Shown here piece by piece: positions 49,701-59,671 of a DNA stretch of 64,000 nucleotides. Positions within the stretch are counted from its first letter, which is position 1. Every line of letters starts with the position of its first letter. Both the position numbers and the translations under genes were made by a program. The stretch is taken from contig OY747710.1 in the NCBI GenBank assembly GCA_963556495.2, positions 62,001 through 126,000 of the forward strand, read 5' to 3'. The notes beneath the pieces are model-generated. The model saw only the letters and a program-made list of their open reading frames with translations. It did not search any database and was not told the DNA's origin. This DNA comes from Valencia hispanica (taxonomy: Eukaryota; Chordata; Actinopteri; Cyprinodontiformes; Valenciidae).

Positions 49701-52700
49701 ATCCATCCATCCATCCATCCTTTTATCCATCATCCGTCCATCCATCCATTCATTCATCCATCCATCCATCCATCCTTTTATCCATCCATCCATTCATTCA
49801 TTCATTCATCATCCATTCATTCATTCATCCATCCATCCTTTTATCCATCCTCCATCTGTCCATCCATCCATTCATTCATTCATCCATCCATCCTTTCACC
49901 CGTCCGTCCGTCCATCCATCAATCCATTCATTCATCAATCCATTCATCCATCCATCCATTCATTCATTCATCCATTCATCTATCCATCATCCATCCGTTT
50001 ATCCATCAACCATCCATCTATCCATTCATTTATCCATCCGTTCATCCATCCATCCATCCATCATCCATCCATCTATCCTTTTATCCATCCATCTATCCAT
50101 CCGTTCATCCATCCGTTTATCCATCAACCATCCATCCATCCTTTTATCCATCCATCCATCATCCATCCATCCTTTTATCCTTCCTTTTATCCATCCATCC
50201 ATCCTTTTATCCATCATCCATCCTTTTATCCATCCATCCATCCATCCTTTTATCCATCATCCATCCATCCATCATCCATCCTTTTATCCATCCATCCATC
50301 TCTTCTCTCTCTTCCAGTGTGTGAAGATCCTTACCTATCGGGAGCCTCAAAACCCGGAATACCGAGAGTTTCTCTCCAATCTCAAGATGGACGCCTGGAA
50401 CATGTTTAACTACAGCATGGAGGACTCACTGGTGAGTTTGTTGTCATGGAGACGTAGTAAACATATGAGCCTGTTACTGATTGGATGTAAGTACTGCTGG
50501 GATGTTCCTATTTCTTCGGACGGACGGACAGATGGAGGCTTGTAGATGGATGGATAGATGCTTGTTCTCCATCATCGTTCCACACGTTCCTCCTGCTGTT
50601 CTCCGTTCTCCTCATCAGGAACACAAACATTCAGGTTGACACCATGTGTGCGTTTAGCGGCCGAGCCGCCGGAGGAAGTGATGTAATTAGGCAGGAGGCA
50701 GCTGCTTCCTGTTAATGTGTTTGAGCCGATCATCCCGTCTGCTGATGCTATCGTTCGTTCACGCCGGCCTCAGATGATGGATGGTGCTGCTGATGTCATC
50801 AGACATGTGGGCGGGGCTAGAGAGTTACATCATGTTTATGAGAGGAAAATCTCCAGCTGGGGGCCAGAAGAACATCAGATTCTCGCTCCGCCCAGCTTCC
50901 AAAGTCAGAAGGAAGGTTTCCAGGTGTTAAGATGAGCTTAGATCCAGGATTCTGTTTCCTCCCTGATGGAGCTGGAAGCTCGGAGCTTTAACTCACTTAG
51001 ATGGTGAAGGTGTCAGAGCAGAGAAGCTGCAGGTTAATCAGCAGCAGGCCGGCAGCAGAGGGAGCCTAATGTGGTTACCTCCATCAGACGGCACGTCAGC
51101 AATCCCTGCAGGGAAACATGATCCGTCACAGCAGACAGGAAGCATCAGGAGCAGGAAGCTGCAGGACAGCTGGGAGGTCCTCCTTCAGGGTCTCTGGTAA
51201 CTCTATTAGGACAGCAGCGCTCTGACACAAAGACAATAAACACGGAATCATAAAACAGGAGAGAATAAAGTTTATCCATCAAAGAAAGGAGCAAAAAAAT
51301 CAGAACTAAACAGAACTAGGAACCAAAGGAACCAAACCAGCAGCTCCTCCTGGTTCTGGGAACGGGTACTCTGATTGTTCATACCTGACAGGAACTCTGA
51401 GACCAGTCTGCTCCTTGTAGACCAGAACCGGTTCTGATCCAGACTCTGGCAGCAGCGTTCTGGATCAGTTGCTGGTGGAGGCTGTAGTACTCCATCATCT
51501 CAGCTAGCGGGAGCATGTTGAATACAAGGGGTCCAACAATGGAGCCCTGAGGTTCCCCACATGTGATCTCTGGTTCTAGTCTGTCAAATAAGATCCAAAC
51601 CCGTTTAGCACAATACCAGACCGTCCGGTCCACTCTTCCAGTCCCTCAATCAGCATGGTAGGATCTACTTCATCGGACCCAGCACCGAAACGGTTCTGAT
51701 GGATCCCCATCCAGAACCTTTACTGGCCCGTTTTTTAGTTCTAACCAGCCTGAGAGGTCACAGGTCACCTACGGACCATCCAGATCCGGGTTTTTTGGTC
51801 CCTGCAGGTTTGAGGGACCTGATTCCTGAGGAGAATCCGGTGGGGGATTTCAACCATTGGCTGGAACGTTTCTGGAGCGTGATCGAGATAGCAGAGGCGG
51901 AGCCACATTCGGACTGATTTATTGATTTAATCAGAGAAAAAATCCTCCAAATCCTAAAAACACATCCTGCTCCCGTCTGATTGGCCAAATATCTTTGAAA
52001 TCCCAGAGATCCAACTAGGCGAATCCCAAACAATCCACACAGTTCTGATCCTCATTGATAGAAAACCAAGAGAAATAACTGTGTCCTGCTTATCATGTGG
52101 TTCTGGATCCTAAAGTAAACATGGCTGCAGCTGTTAGGAATCAGAGAATCCCATTATTTAAGTGAACAGACGGTTTCCTCTTCCTGAATAAAGTGTCCAA
52201 CATATCAGGAAACATCTTCCAGCCTCTCCTGGCTGACCGAGCCAGGAATTACAAAAGGATGTGTATTTCCAACCTTCCCTAACACGGATGGTTTCATTTC
52301 CACAGAGCCGTTTCCTTCTGACTCTGGATGCGTTTTCTCGTCTTCCTTTCCTGGGACAGAACCTGACCTCCATGTTTCTACCTGTTTCTGTTTTCCAGAT
52401 GAACATCATCGCCGGAGGATTTTATGACGGGCTCATGCTCTACGCCCAGGCTCTGAACGAAACCATGTCGGCTTCTGGAGACAGACCACCGGGAAAACAT
52501 GTCACCAGCAAGATGTGGAATCGCACCTTTAAAGGTGAGCAGCCACATATTCCTGAATGATTGGAGGGAATTTTCTGCAGACACGTTTCCCTGTTAGTTT
52601 ATGCGTCTGTCCATCCAACTGTGGGCTGTGTCCTATAGGGGGCGCCACAGCAGAGAGCAAACGCTGCTGTGGTTTTCTTCTTCTGCTCCTCGCCTGTGGA

Positions 52701-55700
52701 GCAACAAGCTCCGAACACACGGACACTTCCGCTTCCAGCGGACTGTCCTTCCTCTGGATCTCCTGTATCCATACATGTGGTTTCCATGGTAACAATAGGT
52801 CGAGCAGGGGAGGGGGCGGAGTGTATAGGTCAGTTATGCCCCACCCTCTCCCACTCCACCTGTCAGTGGTCATAATGTTCTGGCTGAATCCTTTCTTTCA
52901 GGCCTGGTGTCTCCATGTTTTCCTAAAACTTCCCTCTGATGGAGAAGCGGCTCGGTACCGCCAGCCTGTCAGAACCTCCAGACCCGACCCGTTTCCTGGA
53001 AGGCCCAGCAGAGCAAACAGTTTGTTCTGATCCGATATCAGCGTGGCAGGAAATAAAAAGCCATTTATCTGCAGCAGCTGCGCTCGGATCAGCGCAGAGA
53101 CGTTTTTCCCTGGTGAGGAAGTCGAGTGGCGTCGTTACCTCTGGAGGATCGCAGCAGCGCTACATCCATATTCATGAGGGAGGTGCTTCAGTCTCTGTGA
53201 TGGTTCCGGTCCAGTCGGGCTGGTCCTGATGAGACGGACGTTCAGGCTGGAGGAGATCCGATCCAGAAGCTGATCAGAACCACCAGAGACCGGATCCCGA
53301 TCTGATCCCGATCCAGAATCCATCAGAACATTTACAGGCTGCCCCAAACAGAAAACACTAAAAGGAGAAAAAAAAGAAAATTAAAATACGGTGATGGATG
53401 AGAAATCAGACATTCATTGTTTTGATTGGAGGACTGAAGGAGCTGCAGAATTCCAGGCGGTTCTGGTGGGAATCTGGACCCGGCTGAACAGATGGATGGA
53501 TGCTTCCTCCTACCTGTCAGAGGCTTCGGGAGGAAAACTCTGGGATCATCTTTGTTTTTCCAGCTGTGACATGGAACGTGGTGTCTTTGCTGCAGGATCA
53601 GGTTTCGGATCAGCGCTCCGGTTCTGGTTCTAGCTACAGAGATTCACGCATCAAAGTATCAGGTTATCGCAGCCTATCTGACCTTTGACCTTCAGCCGAA
53701 ACCGGAGTGTCATCCCAGCCTGGAAAGACAAACCAGAAGAGCGAGTCACTGCTGCTGTTAGGGAATAAAAACTTTAGGATTCCGGTTTTCCTCTGCAGAG
53801 GAACGTTTTCTGAGGTCAGGAATATCTCGCTGCGACCTTTGACCCCTTCAGGTTTCTGTGGAGTTTCCTGAGCACAGATTGGAATGTTGGAATGTGAAAC
53901 ATGGATTCAGAGCTGGAATTCAGTTTTATCTCGGATGTTTCCAGGTTTTTCCAGGTGGAGATCAGTGAATGTCATCCAGGGAGTTCTGTTGGGCCCGCTC
54001 CGACCCAAACTGGGTCACAGAACACCAGCTGGTTCCGATTGGAGCCTGACAGAGCAGGGAGCCCATCCAAACAGACTCCCGGTCCGGCAGAACCGATCCG
54101 GCCAGAATGCTCAGATGGAGCAGATCCCTCTGTTGCAGAAAGGTCAAAGGTCATGAGGGAAAGAGGTTCTCTGGGTCTGGATCTGAAGAACCAGGAAGAG
54201 TGTCGGCACCGACCGGACCCGCAGGCATCAGAACAGAGTCTGGATCAGAATGTTGGAATAACAGGTTGGGACTTCAGTTCTGATCGTCTGGACCTGCTGT
54301 GGTTTCGGATCAGTCGGATAGCTCGGCTTCCAGAACCCGGATCGTTAAATTCAGATTCTGGATAAGGAACCCGTTTGGTCCTGGTTCTGTTTCCACGCTG
54401 CTGTGGAGATCCATGTCCTGGGAATGTGATGAAACCGGAGCCATCTCCTGTCGAATGAGGGGAGAATCCGGGCCGAGCCAGAACCAGCTTCCACAATAGG
54501 ATGGAGGTCTGAACCCGGGTCGACCCCGATCCGACCTTTAGGAACCTGGACCAAGTGTTTACAGACACCAAGACCAGAACCGGCCCAGCGGACCTTATAA
54601 AGGTTCGACCTGCAGCCTCTCTGAGCTTCTCTGGTCCATTTTCTCCAGAACATTCCCGTTTGACCTGGTTCTGGAATAGTTTCATGGTGTTCCTAGTATT
54701 TAGATGAACAGAACCAGAGAGATCCGACTTGTTCTGGATCAACAGAACCAGCTTCACTCATCCTGCTGGTTCTGGGAATGTTCTGCAGGTTTTCCAGGTC
54801 CAGTTGAAGCAGATCATGTGACCATGTCACAGCCCTTTCATCTCTATCTTGTTCTTCAGTGGTTCTGGTTCTGACTGGGCTCATCCTGATCTGTGAAGAT
54901 GAATCTTTCCGACACCAGAACCGAGAGGCGTGAATGAGAGCCGCATGGAGGAGACGAGGTGGTAATGAGATCTGCTCCTGACTGACGGACGGTTCTGATC
55001 CGGTAACTAACGGCCGGTTCTGTCTCAGGATCACGCTGCAGCTCTGACTGTGATTAACCACAAGAACAGAACCATCAGAACCCGACTGAGAAAAGCCGTG
55101 TCGGGTCAGAACCTCTGGAGCCGATTTCTGAACCGAGCCAGAACCTTTCCCATCATCATTAAGCTCCTTTTCTTCAATCTGAAGCAGCGTCTCCCACCCA
55201 AAACCAGAACCAGGATCAGTATGAGGTCCAGTTTGTAAAGTTACACATAAGTGAACAATAATAATTTTTGTTTTTTTTCCTGTTTATTATTATTATTTTC
55301 CGATCATATTTGTGTCCATGTTAGTGATTTATTTATGAATGTTAAAGTTTATAACTAACTAACTAAATAGCTCTGACTTTGTTTGTTTTATATATTCAGC
55401 TAGCTTAGCTGGCTAGCTTAGCTTGCTTGCTGAATATTTATTTATAAACTGTGACATTCATAAATGGATCATAACCTTTGACCCCCCACAGCAGAACCTC
55501 TGAGCGGTTTAGCCTCAGAACTGGTCAGAATCTTCATGGTTCTGCTTGTGTTTCAGGTGGACTCTGATGGTTCTGCTGTGTGCTCCCATCACGTTCGGTT
55601 CTGTTTGATTGTTGCTTAATGTTGGTTCTGGATTTATTGACTCATCCTATTAATGGGTTCCTGAATCAGAACCTGTGGATGAAAATGGATCAGAACTGAT

Positions 55701-58700
55701 GGTGCAGACATCAGGAGGTGAACAGAACCGGGTTTTTACTGAATAAACTGAACAGCTGGTTCTGATACCAAACTGGCTCATGGCTGCATGTTCTGTTTGA
55801 GCTGGAGAGCGCCCCCTGCAGCAGGCAGCAGGACCTGCAGGTGAGCGTTGATTCATGTCGGCCATAAAGCTGCTTGACCTTTACTTTGACCTTTTAATGT
55901 GTTTTTATTTCACTGGATTCCTGGAAAGCATCGCATCACTTCCCAGAGATGCACACCTGACCGTGTCATGTGACATGCTACTCAGAAAGGTGTTTACATG
56001 GGGAGGTGACTTCAGAACCTCCCGAGGACAAACACCGACCATCAGAACAGAACCAGGTTCTGGAGAGTCGGACCGATCCAGAACACGGAAAAAATGATGA
56101 CGGTTTAGTCTGACTTTATATCAGTCGGGGTCGGATCAGCAGGTCCAGAACTCTGTTAGAACCACCGTGGCGTCAGCAGTTGTTCCGGACCGTCTCAGAC
56201 TGACTGGAGGTTCTGAACACCCACAGGTCCACAGAACCTCAACCTGGTTCTGCTGTTTGGATCCCTGCAGCAGAACCGGGTCCATGTGAGCGGTTCTCTG
56301 CTGCCCCCTGCAGGCTCTCAGACATGTTGCAGTGAAGCAGCTGGTCAGAACCCTCCCTGGTTCTTCAGAACATGGACTGGATGGGAGGTTCTGGAGACTG
56401 CTGAGTCAGATCACACTGAGGAACCTGGTGCTCCTACAGTATGGCTGCTCTACCGGATGGTTCTGGATGGTTCTGATTACTCCCCTGCAGAAAGATCAAC
56501 TGTCGTGGTTCTGACATCACCTGGACTATGGACCTCAGAGGTTCTGGACTCCAGAGCAAGACTTTGTGGTTCCTGCCCTAAATTTAGGGTCCAGGCTGCC
56601 TGGAAGCACAGGAGCGGAATGGATCCAGAAGATTCAGCCAGTCGGGTTTCCAGAATCCCACGGTTCTAGTTTGGTACCGTCAGCGCTGACCGTTTGGACT
56701 CTGCAGCAGGATGGAAGGAGACCAGGGTGATGAATAGTAATCCTGCTGCTGAGTCACATGACTCAACCTGTCCTCCTGTTGCCATGGCGACCTGCTGTCC
56801 TGGTTCTGATGGACCCTGTAATCAGGTGTAATTAACCTGTGGGAGCTCCTTTCTGTTCAGTGCTGCCGGCAGAAAGCGGCCAGCAGAATTTATCAGGAAT
56901 AATCGGCTCATATGAAGGTTCTTGGACCAGAACCGAACATGTTCCACTGGACCTTTGATATAAACTGGGACTGAAGCAGCGGTTCACCCTGGAGGATAAC
57001 AGTTCTACCGGATCCAACATCAGGGGCAGCTCCTCAGACGGGTTCTGATTGGTTCTGGAAGTAAAGAACCCAACATCAGTCACTGAGGTTTCCTCAGAAC
57101 CAGGGTTCTGCAGAGGTGGCATTCATGAAACAGAATCAGAACCCGTCTGAGCTCGGTCCAGAACCCGTCTGAGCTCGGTCCAGAATCAGAACCCGTCAGT
57201 CCTTTAATCCTAGAAATGTTCTTCAGGTGATAGAAGGCTGACCTTGTTATTGACCTTTATGTGACCCTGGAGGTTCAGGTCTGAGTCCATCACTACACCT
57301 AGATTTCAGGCCTGATCTGTAGTTTCTAGCTGGATTAACTGAAGCTGTGTGCTGATTGTTGATTGTTCCTCTTTAGGTCCAAGAGTAATTATTTCTGTTT
57401 TGTTTCTATTCAGCTGGAGAAAGTTATGGAACACCCATCCATTGATTTGCTCGATGCATTTATTTAGGGTTTGGATGGGTTCAAAGTCACCTGGTGACAT
57501 CATAATGTAGAGCTGAGTATCATCTGCATAGTTATGGTAGCTCATCTTATTGGTTGTTATAATCTGGGCTAGTGGGAGCATGTAGATATTAAATAAGAGG
57601 ACCCCAGGATGGAGCTCTGAGGAACCCCACATGTGATTTCTGTTCGTTCTGATGAAAAGTTTCCTATTGAAACAAAGAAGTCCCTGTTCTTTAGGTAAGA
57701 CTCGAACCAGCCAAGTCCTGTACCAGAGTCCGACCCAGCTCTCCAGTCGTTCCAATAATATATCATGATCAACACTGAGGTCAGACAGAACCAGCACTGT
57801 GGTTCTACCACAGTCTGTATTTATGCAGATGTTATTGAAAACTTCGACTAGGACAGTCTCAGTGCTGTGGTTACCACGGAAACCAGACTGAAAAACATCA
57901 AAGCGGTTGGTGATTGTTATGAAGCTATTTAACTGCTGAATCGGCTTTTTCAATGATCTTACTGATGAATGGAAGATTAGAGATCGGCCTGTAATCTTCA
58001 ACACGTCGCATAGAAAGTCACTGAAATCATTGAAGAGGTCCGCTTCATGTTTAGGACGTTTAGAAACCCGGTTCTGATCCGGAGAGCCAGATGTTCCATC
58101 AGTTCATGTTTTTCATCCGACCACGTTTCTGTTAGAAAGAATAAACTCAGTAATGAAGTATATTGTTAATACTATCACCTCTAACAGAACTACCACTGAA
58201 AATAATTAGTATTTATATTTAAATAGTCTTATTTATGTAAATATACAGTAAGTCTTTAATAAGTAAACTAATGTTATTATTCTAACTAGTAGCCACAGAT
58301 GGTATTTATGGGTCACTGATGGTTTCAGGTTCTTCTCAGTAGGTCCAGATTTAGATCCCGGTTCCGTCTGACCTGTCAGTCTCTCCTCTTTAAACAAACG
58401 GAACCGGGTCGCATAGAACTGAGTTCAGAACCAGTCAGAACATTGCAGCGTTATAATGGGACCAGGCTGTATTGTTCATGTGGTTCTTTTCCGTTGGACT
58501 CAACGGACCGGTTCCATGATCCGACCCAGATCACAGCGGCTGTTAGACCTTCAGTCATTTAAAGAGCTTCTTTAAGGAACGTGAATAATTCAGGGAATGG
58601 GACCTGCTGGTTCCTGAATCTGACCTTCTGATTTGTCCATCCTCAGGCGTGACGGGGCTGGTTCAGCTGGACAAGAACGGGGACAGGGAGATGGACTTCG

Positions 58701-59183
58701 CCCTCTGGGACCTGATGGACACCAACAGCAGCGTCTACCAGGTGAACTCAGCAGAACCAGAACTGACTCTATCCCTCCGATCTGCCAGCCTCCTTCCTGT
58801 GATCCAGATTTTCCTGGGTTCTGTAAAAGATTCTTTCATCTATTTTGGACTTTGACTTACTTTTCCCTCGGATCCAGTCCGGTTCTTTTAGCAGAACCAG
58901 ATTGTTCCAGTTTCTAAAAACGAGGATCTCAGATCCAATCAGAGGATTCCCAGAGAGCTGCAGTTCATCCGGGTCCAGTTTGGTTCTCTTCAGAACCGTC
59001 AGCTTCGGTTGCTGTGTTAAATTGACCCGGTTCTGATCTCCCTGCAGATGGTTCTGGTCTACAACAGTTCTGAGGAGCAGCTGACTGATGTTCCTGGAGC
59101 AGCTCTGCACTGGCTGGGTGGAACCGTTCCCCTCGACATTCCTTTCTGCGGACTGAAGAACGACAACCCAAAGTGCCTCACAA
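33992..59183 (+). CDS. npr1: natriuretic peptide receptor 1 (guanylate cyclase A), ectodomain part; 3' end beyond window
   Basis: Single-pass receptor that binds natriuretic peptides outside the cell and makes cGMP inside. Coding exons: 33992-34733, 45224-45411, 50318-50431, 52399-52534, 58647-58741, 59048-59183, about 470 codons, equal to the usual ectodomain. Seen: signal peptide (hydrophobic VLMVLLILL), [123 protein letters not shown] and a final cysteine pair region ([10 protein letters not shown]). Membrane, kinase-homology and cyclase domains are not in the window. NPR1 rather than NPR2 is preferred for the PWERGD segment, the THW..P.ITAGAPA match and the CREB3L4/PI4KB synteny; the choice is not absolute. 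Confidence 0.88.
34768..35380. repeat. 35-bp minisatellite with E-box/CLEAR motif in npr1 intron 1
   Basis: About 17 units, each GAGACTGGTCACGTGACATA then AGCCACACCCACTCA. I count 12 exact GTCACGTGAC palindromes plus one GTCACGTGAT; other units have CACATG. Each unit also has a CCACACCC or CCACGCCC box. It starts 35 bp after the npr1 exon 1 donor. Confidence 0.95.
35381..37117. other. npr1 intron 1, nothing recognised
   Basis: Unique-looking sequence dense in CAGAACC, GGTTCTG and GATCCG words. No mobile element or exon found. Confidence 0.4.
37118..37172. repeat. short 15-bp tandem repeat
   Basis: Four copies of ACGTTCCTCTGGAAA in npr1 intron 1. Confidence 0.9.
37560..38285. repeat. AT-rich inverted tandem array with AATAAA units
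   Basis: From about 37,560 to 38,060 the plus strand repeats AAATAAATAAATGTGG-like units. From about 38,062 the complementary TTTATTTATTTCCACATTT type runs to about 38,285. The centre (38,035-38,085) is a near-perfect palindrome (ATGTGGAAATAAAT to ATTTATTCCCACAT). Dozens of AATAAA hexamers are in npr1 sense orientation, often followed by TGTGG. Confidence 0.93.
38286..43097. other. npr1 intron 1, no gene recognised
   Basis: 4.8 kb of mostly unique sequence. A minus-strand open frame at 39,756-40,154 has no recognised domain. At 40,120-40,150 the minus strand resembles the LINE motif GVPQ..ILGP, too little to call an element. 42,770-43,090 has a different composition and may be an unidentified repeat. 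Confidence 0.35.
43098..44785. repeat. 22-bp satellite with 616-bp higher-order repeat, npr1 intron 1
   Basis: About 76 units of CTCGTTAAGAATCTACT plus AAGTC (22 bp) with GGATC/GAATC and TAAG/TCAG/TTAG variants. The rare variant run starting TTCTCCTTAGGGATCTAC occurs at 43,141 and 43,757, 616 bp or exactly 28 units apart. Confidence 0.96.
44786..45223. other. npr1: npr1 intron 1 end
   Basis: Unique sequence leading to a CTCCTCCTCCTCCAG acceptor for coding exon 2. No other feature seen. Confidence 0.6.
45224..45411 (+). CDS. npr1: npr1 coding exon 2
   Basis: 188 bases; acceptor ends at 45,223, donor GTAACA at 45,412. It encodes [35 protein letters not shown] and [19 protein letters not shown]; human NPR1 has VIYICSSPDAFRTLM, DYVFFHLDIFGQSL and RRPWERGDGQDVSARQAFQ. 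Confidence 0.93.
45531..50302. repeat. 4.8-kb ATCC-type satellite, npr1 intron 2
   Basis: Almost pure (ATCC)n with ATC, ATTC and CTTTTATCC interruptions. Blocks are duplicated: 45,730-46,080 resembles 46,255-46,580, and CTTTCACCCGTCCGTCCGTC occurs at 48,321 and 49,893 (1572 bp apart) with matching flanks. Stop-free frames of over 1300 codons arise because ATCC permutations contain no stop codon. Confidence 0.97.
50318..50431 (+). CDS. npr1: npr1 coding exon 3
   Basis: 38 codons, phase 0; acceptor CTCTCTCTTCCAG ends at 50,317 directly after the ATCC array, donor GTGAGT at 50,432. It encodes [20 protein letters not shown] and NYSMEDSL (sequon NYS); human NPR1: KIITYKDPDNPEYLEFL and FTMEDGL. 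Confidence 0.93.
50432..52398. other. npr1: npr1 intron 3
   Basis: Mostly unique sequence, with a diverged LINE piece at 51,380-51,640. The acceptor is TTTCTGTTTTCCAG. Confidence 0.6.
51380..51640 (-). mobile_element. rearranged L2-like LINE fragment
   Basis: The minus strand encodes [20 protein letters not shown] and MLPLAEMM, then directly [10 protein letters not shown], two segments normally separated by about 150 residues in L2 reverse transcriptases. The copy therefore has a large internal deletion. Confidence 0.6.
52399..52534 (+). CDS. npr1: npr1 coding exon 4
   Basis: 136 bases, phase 0 to 1; donor GTGAGC at 52,535. It encodes [20 protein letters not shown], sequon NET, and [10 protein letters not shown]; human NPR1: FHDGLLLYIQAVTET and QRMWNRSFQG. 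Confidence 0.93.
52535..57191. other. npr1: npr1 intron 4, first part
   Basis: 4.7 kb of unique-looking sequence dense in GGTTCTG/CAGAACC words. No mobile element, RNA or exon was recognised. Confidence 0.4.
57192..58012 (-). mobile_element. L2-clade LINE, copy 3 (antisense to npr1)
   Basis: The minus strand has a long open frame (58,004-57,306) with [55 protein letters not shown] and [17 protein letters not shown], then the GCCTGA stop seen in copies 1 and 2. Motif A has the same missing AAFDT. The 3' end stops in the middle of the element after GGATTAAAGGACTGA. Confidence 0.88.
58013..58646. other. npr1: npr1 intron 4, end
   Basis: AT-rich then unique sequence; acceptor TGTCCATCCTCAG ends at 58,646. 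Confidence 0.5.
58647..58741 (+). CDS. npr1: npr1 coding exon 5
   Basis: 95 bases; donor GTGAAC at 58,742. It encodes [20 protein letters not shown] and MDTNSSVYQ; human NPR1: [23 protein letters not shown]; NPR2: [20 protein letters not shown]. Confidence 0.93.
59048..59183 (+). CDS. npr1: npr1 coding exon 6 (last in window)
   Basis: 136 bases; acceptor TCTCCCTGCAG ends at 59,047, donor GTCAGT at 59,184. It encodes [40 protein letters not shown] and KCLT, corresponding to the juxtamembrane ectodomain of NPR1 (LNYNGTSQEL, DIPKCGFDNEDPAC). The membrane-spanning exon is not found before base 64,000. Confidence 0.88.
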
Positions 59184-59671
59184 GTCAGTGGACCGAACAC
59201 GGGTCCAAACTCAGCCAGAACCTAGTACAGAACTCATCCTGATCCAGATAAACGTTTGTTCCTTAAAGAACAGCAGCGTTTCCTTCTGGATCTGAGTGAT
59301 CCAACTTTCCAGGTTTATCTAGAACAGACAAAACCAGAGGTTCTACTGCAGAACATCTGCTCTGCGGTAGAACCTCAGCATCACAAAGGATCCAGATACA
59401 GAGTTCTGATCTGGGTCAATTGGATCCAAGGTTCTATTTACTGGTCCAAAGAACCAGTTCTGTAGGCTGGAATCTGGTTCTGAAGCTTCCCCAGAACTCC
59501 TGATCGGATCAATTTAAACTGGTTTCAAACAGAACCCCAGAAAAAAATAGGATTTTTCTGGTTCTGGAGGTTCCAGGAGTGGAGTTCACCAGCTGGTGGA
59601 ACGCCCAGGTGTAACCTTTACGCCTGGCATAGATCGGGCGTACGTCGTTTAGCCGCCACGCCCAGGAAAAG
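59184..59671. other. npr1: npr1 intron 6, start
   Basis: Unique sequence without recognised features before the 11-bp satellite. Confidence 0.5.

Noticed and set aside
45458..50324. 1362- and 1599-codon open frames rich in His-Pro-Ser-Ile
   Set aside because: (ATCC)n contains no stop codon in any frame; the frames follow the array limits exactly and lie in npr1 intron 2.
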